A model generated the notes under the pieces. It saw only the letters and a list, made by a program, of their open reading frames with translations. It did not search any database and was not told the origin of the DNA. Source: Nostoc sp. NMS9 (lineage in GTDB: Bacteria; Cyanobacteriota; Cyanobacteriia; Cyanobacteriales; Nostocaceae). Taken from it: 64,000 nt of DNA. The DNA lies in NCBI RefSeq assembly GCF_017114995.1, contig NZ_JABXKL010000028.1, positions 1-64,000 of the forward strand. The letters run 5' to 3'. Shown here in pieces: positions 52,956 through 63,100 of this stretch. Numbering within the stretch: position 1 is the stretch's first letter; each line of letters starts with the position of its first letter. A program made the translations under genes and the position numbers.

Positions 52956-54641
52956 TTATGGGAATGTCAATTCAGTGCGAACTACTCCAGCACGTTGATG
53001 ACGGGCTAGCAGTTTAACTGTGCTACCTTGAGGCACACGCACCACCCATTCCACTTTTGCCCGATCCTTGGTAGGATCGCTGTGCCGCCTAATAGGAGTT
53101 GAAGGCTTGTAGGCTCGTCCCTCTAATTGACCTAACTCTTCACGGGGCTTACCCGTTACCAAAGTTCCCCCAGGAGGTAGTTCAATTTCACAGATACAGC
53201 CCCGCACCAGCTTTTTTTCTAAGGCTTTTTGGGTGACATTGGTGGGCAACCAGCCTGTATTATGCACAACCAATTGCACCCAATAAGTATCATCACCCAA
53301 GTTGTGAACACTGGCTTCGTAAATCTCTAAACGAGGAGATATTAACAGATGCCAAACCAGCCATTCTGGGAAGAGGGCTATTTCTTTCTCCAGAAATTCA
53401 GGGGGTGGATTTGTCCAAGCGTACATGGTATCCCAGCCGCCTAGTTCAATCTGACCGAGTTGTGGATGCTCGAAGGGATACCAATTTACGTAGCCCTTAC
53501 CTACAAGTTTTTCATCGTTCCAGCGCAGCAACTTCAGGTCATCTTCTACAGAGTGTTCTCGCTGCCAATCGATGTATTTATAATCATTAATTCCAGCTTG
53601 GCGCTGCGGACTCCAGACTTCCACTGTCCAGGCAAATAGACCCTGATATTCATAAGCCCAGTCGTCGAATGTACCTGTAATTACGTCTTTGGGGTCATAG
53701 CGGAAATCATGAAAGGCGGAGATGGCTGGGTATTGAGTAAGTTCAGTGCCTTTTGCGCCAATGCGTTGATACGTGCGGAGGTCATTGACTGGGAATTCGT
53801 CATCGCTGAGGTGGGTGTAGGGACGGATGAGAACACCGCTAAAGGTATGAAAGGCGATCGCTCCTGTAATATTAGGATGTGTAGTGATAAACTCGACGAG
53901 CGATCGCACTTCTGTTTCAGATGTAGGATAGGGGCCAGCCCCAGATTGCTCAGATTCTTGCCGCCACAAAAATGGAAAATTCCGGTTTAAATCTAGTCCT
54001 TCCTTAGAACGCTGAATTTGAATCTGAACTCCGTCATAATTTTCTATATTTCCTTCTGGTAGTACGCGATAATACTGACCACCGATTTCTGTTGGTTCGC
54101 GCCGCACCAGCAGGCGAGGTTCGGTAGGACAGACTTTCCAAGCCCCATTAGCATCGGGGATTCGCATCAGTAAAATCCGACCATCGCCATCGATATCTTC
54201 CATCACTAACCCATCGTTGCCTTCCTCATCATGGGGATAAGGACGAGTACCGGAGCGAATGAATTTCGGTTTGTCAGCCAATGCCAACTCAGCACCATCA
54301 GGATTAACACGAGGGCAAATGTAGAAGGTGCGAGTATCTAAACAACGAGTAATTTCTGGGTGAGTACCGTAATCTGTAACTAACGTTTGCAATAGGTATA
54401 GGCAAACACTTGATGGTGCTAGTTCAGTGGCGTGAATGTTGCCATCAACCCAGAGGGCAGGTTTTTCTTGATGTGCGCCAGTGGCAAAGTTGCTAACTGT
54501 TAATACCCAGATGTCACGTCCTTCGTAACTTTTGCCAATGCTTTCTATGCGTACTAGTTGGGGAAATTCCTTCGCATAACTGTGCAGAATGCGTGTTAAG
54601 TCTTCATAACGATAGTATTTATCAAACCGAACATCTGGCAT
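52956..54641 (-). CDS. M14-family zinc carboxypeptidase
   Basis: The 561-residue protein has the zinc site GNIHATE (His, Glu), the arginine-bearing NRNFPFLW region and RVNPDG, the third ligand in AFHTFSG, and the catalytic Glu in FAWTVEVWSPQ. The C-terminal part (about 400-560) is an additional beta domain. M14 enzymes release C-terminal residues from peptides or act on peptidoglycan stems. No signal peptide is seen, so the enzyme is likely cytosolic. The GNAT gene follows two bases later; joint processing of a peptide is an inference. Confidence 0.88.
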   Translation of the reverse strand: MPDVRFDKYYRYEDLTRILHSYAKEFPQLVRIESIGKSYEGRDIWVLTVSNFATGAHQEKPALWVDGNIHATELAPSSVCLYLLQTLVTDYGTHPEITRCLDTRTFYICPRVNPDGAELALADKPKFIRSGTRPYPHDEEGNDGLVMEDIDGDGRILLMRIPDANGAWKVCPTEPRLLVRREPTEIGGQYYRVLPEGNIENYDGVQIQIQRSKEGLDLNRNFPFLWRQESEQSGAGPYPTSETEVRSLVEFITTHPNITGAIAFHTFSGVLIRPYTHLSDDEFPVNDLRTYQRIGAKGTELTQYPAISAFHDFRYDPKDVITGTFDDWAYEYQGLFAWTVEVWSPQRQAGINDYKYIDWQREHSVEDDLKLLRWNDEKLVGKGYVNWYPFEHPQLGQIELGGWDTMYAWTNPPPEFLEKEIALFPEWLVWHLLISPRLEIYEASVHNLGDDTYWVQLVVHNTGWLPTNVTQKALEKKLVRGCICEIELPPGGTLVTGKPREELGQLEGRAYKPSTPIRRHSDPTKDRAKVEWVVRVPQGSTVKLLARHQRAGVVRTELTFP

Positions 54642-54672
54642 AATAAACCCCTCAGTACGAATTATTTTAAAC

Positions 54673-54855
54673 CTATTGCCGTTTCAATTCTTGTATCAAT
54701 AGCTGACAACGTTTACTAGCTTCTCTAGCTTGTTGTCTGAACTGTTTAGCTTGTTCCCGATCCGTCAAACACACTTCAGTTGCTTTTTTACTAAATTTTA
54801 CAGCTTGACTACTGAGTTCTTTGATTCGAGTCTTTAATTCTTCAATTGTTTTCAT
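54673..54855 (-). CDS. Short coiled-coil protein
   Basis: The 60-residue protein is almost wholly one charged helix (IEELKTRIKELSSQAVKF, REQAKQFRQQAREASKR). I do not recognise it. It lies between the TPR-CHAT gene (ending 81 bases upstream) and the carboxypeptidase gene (starting 31 bases downstream), all on the same strand. Confidence 0.6.
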   Translation of the reverse strand: MKTIEELKTRIKELSSQAVKFSKKATEVCLTDREQAKQFRQQAREASKRCQLLIQELKRQ

Positions 54856-54936
54856 TTTTATTTCAATTCTCTTCCTTGCTAACGCTGCGCGATCGCAAAT
54901 CTAAAAGCCAAAATTGTTTGACTAAGTTTGAAAAGA

Positions 54937-57900
54937 TTAATTCGGCTTACCCGTAATCGTGAATGCTGCCCAGTAATAAGGATGATTATAAAGATTTTTA
55001 TCTGATGCCATTTTACTATTTCTATATAGCTGCGTTGCTAAATAAGTTTGAATTCTTACTTCTTCTGGATGCAGATTATTCAAGATATCTTCATACCATT
55101 TTGTCAGTTCTCCAGCAGTTAGTTCTTTCAGCCATCGTGTTGCTTCAGCTAAAGCAATAACTGCTGATTTATTGGGCTGTAATCGTCGGTAAAATTCGAT
55201 CATCACTAAGGCACTAGCCGAAGATTCTACACTCCAGAGAGTACTCACTACATGAGGTATGCCCTGAGTTACAAAACCACTGACTAAACTCACATATTCG
55301 CTGCTGATAGTGTAGTTGTTAGTACTTAAATTTTCACAGGCAGAGAGGGTAATAAGGTTGTAACTATCTAGATTTTGTTGGCGAATTTCATCTAGAGTAA
55401 GTCTATCTTCACACGCTAATGCTAATTCTGATTTTTTAGGTTCAGCTAAATTATTAGTGACGTGACCCGTAAAATGCAAGATATTATAATTATCAGATAG
55501 GGCATTTTCAACAATACTTTTCGTAGCTTCTGCCCCCTGAATTCGTTGGATATTATTGAACATCTGACTAACAATTTCAGATTCCAGTTTGGCAAATTTA
55601 AGTGTGGGATAACTTGTACTTTCAGGATGTTCAACACTGAGCAATAACTTATTTTGCCACTGCCAAATATTCTCAGTTCTGATTGATAAACCTATTTGGG
55701 CACTAGGTAGATAGGTAACACTGAAATTTGATTCCACATTCGGTAACTCTTCCAGTGATGGCGAAGAAAGATGGAAAAGTGTATGAATGGGCAATCTGTA
55801 CAAGTCACGGTGAGGAATTAAGACAAGTTGGGTGATGCCTTCGAGTTCCTGTGCAATTGTGGAAATATTCAGGATTTCATACAGTTGCAACAGTTTCTCT
55901 TCCATCTCAACTCGCCAATAATGCTGACTTTTACTTTCTTTGTCTTGGGCTGTGCTGCGATATTCTTGGTATTGTTGATGCCAATCTTCTAGCCAAATTT
56001 CAAATTCAATTAGGCGTTGCACTGCTTCAGGTAGAGGCAATTCATTTAGGCGGATAGCGTCTTCTCCTAAAGGTATTACCCCTGTATCTTGCATGGGTGT
56101 AAACAGGAGAATTGGTGATGGCGCTTGGTCTTTGAGAATGAAAGTATGTAGGGCAACTGGACTAATATGCCAGTAAATAATTGCTGTTGTGGGATTGAAT
56201 AGTTGTTGAATTGCGCCATAATAAGGCGAGTATATATTATCATTCCAGCCAGAAAGCAGCCAGTTTAAACAAGCATTTTTACCTTGTTCGGCAATTTCCC
56301 AAGCTTCTACTAAATCACCCGACTCTACAGCTAAGTCAACTGCCAATTGATCGAAGCCGACAAATTTTAGAGCTAGCTGTTTTTTACTTTCATCTGAGCG
56401 AGTTTCTTCACTCAGTAATTGTCGCAATAAATCTGTCCCACGTTGCAGTAATTCTTGAACTTGTGTGGTTTGTCCCAAACCCATCAAGACTTTGCTTAGA
56501 GATTGTAAAACCTCTAAATGCAACTGAGGAAAATACTCTAATGTCAGAGTTAAGAGCGCCTGATGGTACTCAGATGCAGCTTTGCGCCAATAATCGCGGG
56601 TATTGGTATGTTTTTTACCTTCTTCGTAGTAAGTATTAGCGATCGCAAAATGCAATCTACCCCAACCTTCTGGATGGGTATCTGTCCGCAGATGCTTTAA
56701 ACCTTCTTCGTAGCTGGCTAATTTTCCTTCGTAGCCGCCCTGTTGTAAGGCGGGATTTGTCGCTATGATACTACTCGACAAGTTCCGCAATGCGTCAAAA
56801 TCTACTAAATGACCGATCGCAGTTCCCCTACCAATCCAAGCTTCCCAATAGTCTTGTTTGATTTGCAAAGCGTTGTCATAACAAGCGATCGCTTCGGCAA
56901 ATTGTTCTAAATAAAACAGTGCTACTGCCTGATTATACCAAGCTAAGTGGAAGTCAGGTTTAATGGCGATCGCTTGCCGATAGGAGGCGATCGCTTCTTG
57001 TCTACGTCCTAAGTTGTCTAATGCTATACCTCGGTTGTACCAAGCTAAGTAGAAGTCGGCTTGAACTGAAAGTGCTTTGTCCCAGGAGGCGATCGCTTCT
57101 GACCACCTGCCTAAATTAAACAGCACTACACCCCGGTCTATCCAAACTTCGTGGTACTCTGGGTTAATTTCTATAGCTCTGTCGTAAGATATAATCGCCT
57201 CGGCAAATTGTTCGCTGACAGCTAAGGCTATGCCTCGGTGATACCAGTTTTCCTGGTCTTCTGGTTCGAGTTGCAGCGCTTGGTCATAACTAGCAATAGC
57301 TTCCGGTAGCCAACCTAATTTCAGCAGTGCCAAACCCTTGCTAGACCACGCTTCTTGATAGTCTGGCTTGATTTCTATAGCTTTGTCAAAAGAAGCGATC
57401 GCTTCTTCAAAGTATCCTAATTCTCCGAGAGTTCCACCCCGGTTGTACCAAGCTTTGTAGAAATCTGGTTTCAGTTCTATGGCTGTTTCATAAGATGCGA
57501 TCGCTTCATCAAAACGTTCTAAATGGAACAGCGTTAAGCCTCGATTAAACCAATATTCTGAGAATCCGGGTTGCAGTTCAATGGCTTGATCATAAGATGC
57601 GATCGCGCCTAACAAATCGCCTGTTTTCGCTTGGCTTAGACCTTGGTAAAACCACCCTTGAGCGTGGGTAATCGGATTATCGCTATGCCGCTCAATAATA
57701 CCAGGGGAATTACTGCTTTGAACTACCAAATCCGAAGCAAGTTGCTGGACTAAATTGGTACTTTGATCCAACCTCACCCACAATTCATCTAAAGTATTAG
57801 CCACATTTGGCTCTAAATTCGTCAAAGTGTTATCCCAGGTTTCCACCGAGGGAGACGTTGCTAATTCAGTCCTTTGTCTAGTGGAAAGGAGATTTGCTGG

Positions 57901-58809
57901 TGTAGTAATTTGAACAACAACTTCTTCTTCTTCGTCGAACCTAAGTTGGGTTAACAAGCTGATTGAGTCTTCCGCTGCCGGGAGAGGGATATTTTCTGGT
58001 ATTGTGGTTTGGGCGTCTTCCCTTTCATATTCCGATACCAGTTCCTCTAAGTTTTCGGGCGATCTCTCCTCAAAAGAGGCATTTTGAGGTGCTGACGTTA
58101 TTGGTTCAACATCTGGCACATCATATTCCCATAACTGCTCGCCAAAGCTAAGGATTAGCTCTTGTCCAGGAGAAGTTGAGAGAATTTCTTCATCGGTTGT
58201 AGTTTCTACCACATCTGGCTCATCATACTCCCATAACTGCTCGCCTAAATTGCGGATCAGTTCTTGCCCTGGAGTAGTTTCTATTACATCTGGCTCATCA
58301 TACTCCCATAACTGTTCGCCCAAATCGCGAATCAGTTCTTGCCCAGGAGTGATTTGTAGATCATCTTGTGCCTGATTGTCCTGATAATCTTCTATTTCTG
58401 TAGGTAAGTTTTGCATTAGCCGAATGCCAATGTCATAAGCAACTTCTCCAATTCTGCCAACACCAAGTTCCCCCAATTGCACCATCTGTGTTGCTAAAAG
58501 AGGATTTGGTGTAGGTGAAGCTAGCAAGCTTTCACCAAACATCACTAACCAGTCTATCCAACGTTCAGTCGGAATGCGATTTTCGATCCGTTGCAGATAC
58601 CTCAATGCCCACTGTCGTCCTCGTGCTTGATGCACGCCTTCTAACAATTGGATAAACAATTGTTCCAAATCCGCATTGGTTAGTTCTGGTAGTACCCCCA
58701 CCAGATTGCGTCCTCTCGCACCCTTGAGAGAACTATTATGTTTACTTGCAATGAGGCGCTTTAAAAACCTTTTAAGCGACTGCGATATCCGCCTGAGCAT
58801 CTGCCACAC
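54937..58809 (-). CDS. TPR-CHAT caspase-like protease
   Basis: The 1290-residue protein has an N-terminal domain (about 38-135: LEQLFIQLLEGVHQARG, SLLASPTPN, VQLGELGVGRIGEVAYDIG) that is also found in the small protein encoded upstream. Three repeats of PGQELIRDLGEQLWEYDEPDV-type sequence follow at about 150-235. After a disordered acidic linker, about nine TPR units (about 385-700) and a helical region lead to a C-terminal CHAT domain with the dyad H1116 (HFTGH) and C1158 (LSACE). CHAT proteins are caspase-like peptidases. The substrate is unknown; the shared domain makes the upstream protein a candidate partner or substrate. Confidence 0.88.
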   Translation of the reverse strand: MWQMLRRISQSLKRFLKRLIASKHNSSLKGARGRNLVGVLPELTNADLEQLFIQLLEGVHQARGRQWALRYLQRIENRIPTERWIDWLVMFGESLLASPTPNPLLATQMVQLGELGVGRIGEVAYDIGIRLMQNLPTEIEDYQDNQAQDDLQITPGQELIRDLGEQLWEYDEPDVIETTPGQELIRNLGEQLWEYDEPDVVETTTDEEILSTSPGQELILSFGEQLWEYDVPDVEPITSAPQNASFEERSPENLEELVSEYEREDAQTTIPENIPLPAAEDSISLLTQLRFDEEEEVVVQITTPANLLSTRQRTELATSPSVETWDNTLTNLEPNVANTLDELWVRLDQSTNLVQQLASDLVVQSSNSPGIIERHSDNPITHAQGWFYQGLSQAKTGDLLGAIASYDQAIELQPGFSEYWFNRGLTLFHLERFDEAIASYETAIELKPDFYKAWYNRGGTLGELGYFEEAIASFDKAIEIKPDYQEAWSSKGLALLKLGWLPEAIASYDQALQLEPEDQENWYHRGIALAVSEQFAEAIISYDRAIEINPEYHEVWIDRGVVLFNLGRWSEAIASWDKALSVQADFYLAWYNRGIALDNLGRRQEAIASYRQAIAIKPDFHLAWYNQAVALFYLEQFAEAIACYDNALQIKQDYWEAWIGRGTAIGHLVDFDALRNLSSSIIATNPALQQGGYEGKLASYEEGLKHLRTDTHPEGWGRLHFAIANTYYEEGKKHTNTRDYWRKAASEYHQALLTLTLEYFPQLHLEVLQSLSKVLMGLGQTTQVQELLQRGTDLLRQLLSEETRSDESKKQLALKFVGFDQLAVDLAVESGDLVEAWEIAEQGKNACLNWLLSGWNDNIYSPYYGAIQQLFNPTTAIIYWHISPVALHTFILKDQAPSPILLFTPMQDTGVIPLGEDAIRLNELPLPEAVQRLIEFEIWLEDWHQQYQEYRSTAQDKESKSQHYWRVEMEEKLLQLYEILNISTIAQELEGITQLVLIPHRDLYRLPIHTLFHLSSPSLEELPNVESNFSVTYLPSAQIGLSIRTENIWQWQNKLLLSVEHPESTSYPTLKFAKLESEIVSQMFNNIQRIQGAEATKSIVENALSDNYNILHFTGHVTNNLAEPKKSELALACEDRLTLDEIRQQNLDSYNLITLSACENLSTNNYTISSEYVSLVSGFVTQGIPHVVSTLWSVESSASALVMIEFYRRLQPNKSAVIALAEATRWLKELTAGELTKWYEDILNNLHPEEVRIQTYLATQLYRNSKMASDKNLYNHPYYWAAFTITGKPN
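58108..58357 (-). repeat. Coding tandem repeat, three WEY(D)xPDV units
   Basis: Three nearly identical stretches of about 70 bases encode (T/S)PGQELI(R/L)xxGEQLWEYD, then (E/V)PDV. DNA identity between the first two is high, so the expansion is recent. The upstream small protein has one related EPIWEYEGPDAF. Confidence 0.8.
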
Positions 58810-58997
58810 TCTTGGATTTTGTTTTTCTAGATTGTAGCCATCGTTGTGTTAAAAAAATCATCAATTACGTAAAAATCCATTAGATTCGGACAGCGCTTCC
58901 GTAGCAGGCTAGCAAAAAATATACAAATCTTCAAGAGCATAGCATTACAACGTTACAATTCCCAGGTTTAACTCTTGAATTGGACTCTGGCAAGCAG

Positions 58998-59696
58998 TTA
59001 ATTTTCAGTTTGCTCTGTGGTCGATTGACCAGCAGGATATAACTGACTAATTAAGGCCTGGACAAGCACTTGTGGATCGTCTGTATCAACGGCAAGCTGT
59101 TGAGCAATCTGCTGACGTAAATTTTCATCCTCCTGCAACATCACAAACAACTGTTCTAAGGTGACAGTTTGATATTCTCCCTCTGGGGGGTTCTCTGGTG
59201 CATCTGCTGACTCTGATAGTGGGGCAGCTACCTCAGAGGGCAAAGGAGTGCTAAAAGCATCTGGCCCTTCGTATTCCCAAATTGGTTCGCCTTCATTGCG
59301 TGTCAACAACTGCATCCCGATATTATAGGCAACATCTCCAATTTCTCCGACGCCTAACTCACCCAATTGCACTAACCGCGCAGCCATTTCATTATTGGGT
59401 GTAGGAGATGCGAGCAATCTGTCGCCAAAGCGCCCTAACCACTCAACCCAGTCTTCAGTTGTGATGCGATGTTCAATATTATGCAGCCACTTCTGTGCCC
59501 ATGCTTCCCCTCGTGCTTGATGTACTCCTTGCAACAGTTCGTTGAAGAGAAATTCCAGATCCGTATCGCTCAAGGGTGGTGCTGGTTCTTTTTCCACATT
59601 TCCCCTAGATTTTGAGGTAGTCTGTTTTCCACCAAACAAGCTCTGAAAAAGCTTTTTGAGCCATTGAAATAGCCGCTTGAGCATCTGCTGCACCAT
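58998..59696 (-). CDS. Small protein sharing the N-terminal domain of the TPR-CHAT protein
   Basis: The 232-residue protein has a basic amphipathic N-terminus (KRLFQWLKKLFQSLFGG). A domain (about 38-135: LEFLFNELLQGVHQARGEAW, RLLASPTPN, VQLGELGVGEIGDVAYNIG) very similar to residues 38-135 of the downstream CHAT protein follows. Then come a single WEYEGPDAF motif, an acidic/Pro linker and a helical tail. It has no catalytic residues that I can name. It is 188 bases upstream of the CHAT gene in the same direction and probably in one operon. Its function as adaptor, inhibitor or substrate is an inference. Confidence 0.75.
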   Translation of the reverse strand: MVQQMLKRLFQWLKKLFQSLFGGKQTTSKSRGNVEKEPAPPLSDTDLEFLFNELLQGVHQARGEAWAQKWLHNIEHRITTEDWVEWLGRFGDRLLASPTPNNEMAARLVQLGELGVGEIGDVAYNIGMQLLTRNEGEPIWEYEGPDAFSTPLPSEVAAPLSESADAPENPPEGEYQTVTLEQLFVMLQEDENLRQQIAQQLAVDTDDPQVLVQALISQLYPAGQSTTEQTEN

Positions 59697-60119
59697 CGAG
59701 TTTTACTTTATCTATAAAATTGTAGCGATCGCACTGGACTATGGCGTTAGTTCAGTCAATAAAACGTATAGTCATTTGTCATTTGTCATACCCTGCGGGA
59801 AGGCGTTCGCGTAGCGTCTCGTAGAGAAGCGCCTATGTCATTTGTCAAGAGGTATTCTCCTCTGCTTCCCAGTCTCCTCAAATAGAACAAATGTACTAAA
59901 TGATATGCTATAATTCCCATACATTGATGTTGAAATCATAGTAGAGGATAAGCTGTGGTTGCTTGCTTTGCTGAGTGCCAAAATTTACGGCATTAGTTGA
60001 GTCTTGGGCTATGGCAACATCGATAAATAAAGCCAGGTACAAGAGTTTAAAATAATTGAATCCTAAACTCGACTCGGTGCTACTAATTAACGTTGAAAGG
60101 CATTGAAGTCTATATTTCC
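59697..60119. other. Spacer with nested repeats
   Basis: No supported gene. It contains the nested repeat 59771-59847 and the dnaX leader. A TTG at 60093 gives a nine-residue longer dnaX frame that is not favoured. Confidence 0.5.
59771..59847. repeat. Dispersed repeat inserted into a heptamer tract
   Basis: GTCATTT units (59771-59789) are interrupted by a palindromic element (CCTGCGGGAAGGCGTTCGCG, then TAGCGTCTCGTAGAG; 59790-59834) and resume as GTCATTTGTC. This shows insertion of the small element into the tandem repeat. Confidence 0.8.
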
Positions 60120-63100
60120 ATGTCTTACGAACCCCTGCACCACAAATATCGCCCCAAAAGTTTTGCTGAACTGGTGGGCCAAGAGGCGATCGCCACCACC
60201 CTCACGAACGCGATCGGCACATCTAAAATCGCCCCTGCCTACTTATTCACTGGGCCCAGAGGTACGGGGAAAACTTCTAGTGCCCGGATTTTGGCTAAAT
60301 CCCTCAATTGTCTCAAAGGTGATAAGCCCACTGCTGAACCCTGCGGTGTATGTGAGGTTTGTCAGGGAATCACCAAGGGGTACGCCTTAGACGTAATTGA
60401 AATTGATGCCGCTAGTAACACTGGTGTCGATAATATCCGCGAGTTGATTGAAAAAGCCCAGTTTGCTCCTGTGCAGTGTCGCTATAAGGTTTATGTTATT
60501 GATGAATGCTTAACCGGAGATTCTCTGGTTTTGACTGATGAGGGACTTCACAGAATTGACGATCCCAAAATTAAAGGCAAGAGAGTTCTGAGTTACAACG
60601 ACTCATCAGGTAAATGGGAATTCAAGAAAGTTGTCAGGTGGTTAGATCAAGGAGAACGTCAAACCTTTGTTATCAAAACAACTAACCGAGAAATTAGATG
60701 TACGGGTAATCATTTAATTAGAACAAACCAGGGATGGCTACCAGCAAAGGACGTAAGAGAAGGAGTGAAGATACTATCGCCTGTGAATGTGGATGTGGCA
60801 TCCTCATTTACAAATTTGGTATCGATAGACGCACCCGGAGATTTGTTAGCGGACACCAGTTTAAAGGCAATACATCTGGGCAAAAATTATACGACCTGGA
60901 ATCTATCCTTAAACAAGCCGAATTACTCCGACCTTTCTGTGCTTGCGGGTGTGGAGAAAAGCTGGATATCCCAACCTTTTTACAAAAAAAAGGCCGAGGA
61001 ATCATCAGCATCCAGTCTCGCTGGGAAAAACATCCATATAAAAAAGGACACGGGATTTGGGAACTTAGAACAGAAAAGTTCCTTGCAGATGCGGCAGTTA
61101 TCCAGCCAAATGCACTTGGGCTTATCTACGGAACCTTACTTGGAGATGGCTCTATCAGTTATCCCAATAAATACAGCAGATTCCCCAGGTTATGTTGGAC
61201 ACACTCAGAAAAGCAGCAAGAATGGTTGGAATACAAAGCCTATCGACTTCAAGAATTGCGTCCAAAACTGCGAATTATATCTAACAAAGGATACGGAAAC
61301 ATATCAGTTACCTGTAACACAGGTTGCCATCCCCAACTCAAAGATGTCTTTGACATCGTTAAACCGAATAGGGATAAAAAACTCGTCTCTATGGACTGGC
61401 TTAATCGAATTACCCCACAAGGACTTGCTTGGTGGTTTTGCGATGATGGCTCACTTGCCCTCAGTCCAGAAGGAACTCCACAAATTCAGCTACATACCGA
61501 AGGATTCTCTGCTGGAGAAAATCAACTCATTGCTACGTGGCTTACAACAATGGGATACTCAGCAACAACAAAATTTTACACCAGAAGGAGTAACGGCAAG
61601 ACATACCATTACATCCAGATGGGCGCAAGCACCAGTAGAAAATGGCTGGCAGACCTTAAACAATATTCCATCCCCTCGATGGATTACAAGTTTGGAGACA
61701 GTCGAATTTGTTCACCTCGCTGGAATTGAGCGAGTCTATGACATTGAAGTAGCAGATAATCATAACTTTGTGGCAAATATGCTCTTGGTGCATAATTGCC
61801 ACATGCTCAGTACTCAGGCATTCAACGCGCTACTTAAGACACTAGAAGAACCACCGAGGCACGTGGTTTTTGTGTTGGCGACAACAGACCCGCAACGGGT
61901 GTTACCAACAATTATTTCGCGCTGTCAAAGGTTTGATTTTAGACGGATACAGTTAGAGGCGATGGTGAAGCATTTAAGTGCGATCGCATCTTATGAAAAC
62001 ATTCATATTTCACTTGATGCTGTCACCCTGGTAGCCCAACTTTCTCAGGGAGGGTTACGGGATGCCGAAAGTCTACTTGACCAATTGGGCTTGTTAGCGG
62101 GTGAAGTCACACCAGAGCGAGTTTGGGATTTGGTGGGGACGGTAAGCGAACAGGACTTGTTAGCCCTTTTAAATGCGATCGCTCAAGATAAACCGGAAGC
62201 AGTTCTAGACTGTACTCACTACATTCTAGATCGTGGTCGAGAACCCCTAACTATTCTGCAAAATCTCGCTGCTTTTTACCGCGATTTACTCATAGCTAAA
62301 ACAGCACCCAACCGCCACGATTTGGTTGCTTGTACTCAGCAAACTTGGACAGCGCTGGTTGAATTTGCTCAATACTTGGATATAAGCGCGATTTTAGCAG
62401 GACAGCAACACCTGCGAACATCAGAAGTGCAAATTAAAAACACCACCCAGCCGCGTTTGTGGTTGGAAGTAACATTACTAGGATTGTTACCGAGTGCGAC
62501 AAATATTCAGCCACAAGCCTCAAGTGTCGCGCCGCGAGTTAATACACCTGCTGTATCTCCAAGCTATCCTCCAGCAGTTGCCCAAAATCACCCAGTCTCC
62601 TCTGTACCTCTAGCTGAACCGCAAAAAAATCATAATTCTGTATCTCCCAATCATCAAGCGGCTGACCAAAATCAGCCCGTCACTTCATCTCCCCCAGTTG
62701 AACAGCAAACAAATCACAATTCTGCTGCTAACTTAGTTTCACCACCAACGCCAGAACCTGTTGCTGTTCCTGTGCCATCAGTGAACATTGAACCAGTAAC
62801 TTCAGAAGTTGTTGACGAAGTAGAATATGACTTAACTCAGATTTGGCAACAAGTGCTTGCCAACCTCCAGCCAAAATCAAGGCAAGAAATGCTGCGTCAA
62901 ATGAGCCAACTCATAGAGTTCGACGGTGTTGTGGCTCGAATTGCTATTAAACAGGCATGGTATGACAAGGGAAAATCTTATCTACCGATGATTACGGCAG
63001 CTTTCCAGCAGACTTTCCAGCGTGAAATCCAGATAAATATAGAAAAAGGAATTTCTTCAAACTCTACCTCAGCCAAAAAAAATCCTCCGCCAAAAGACTC

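Noticed and set aside
60734..61729. Treating the nested frame as a shadow of dnaX
   Set aside because: The nested frame has LAGLIDADG motifs and CxCGCG clusters, while the dnaX frame here has low-complexity sequence; the nested one is the better gene.
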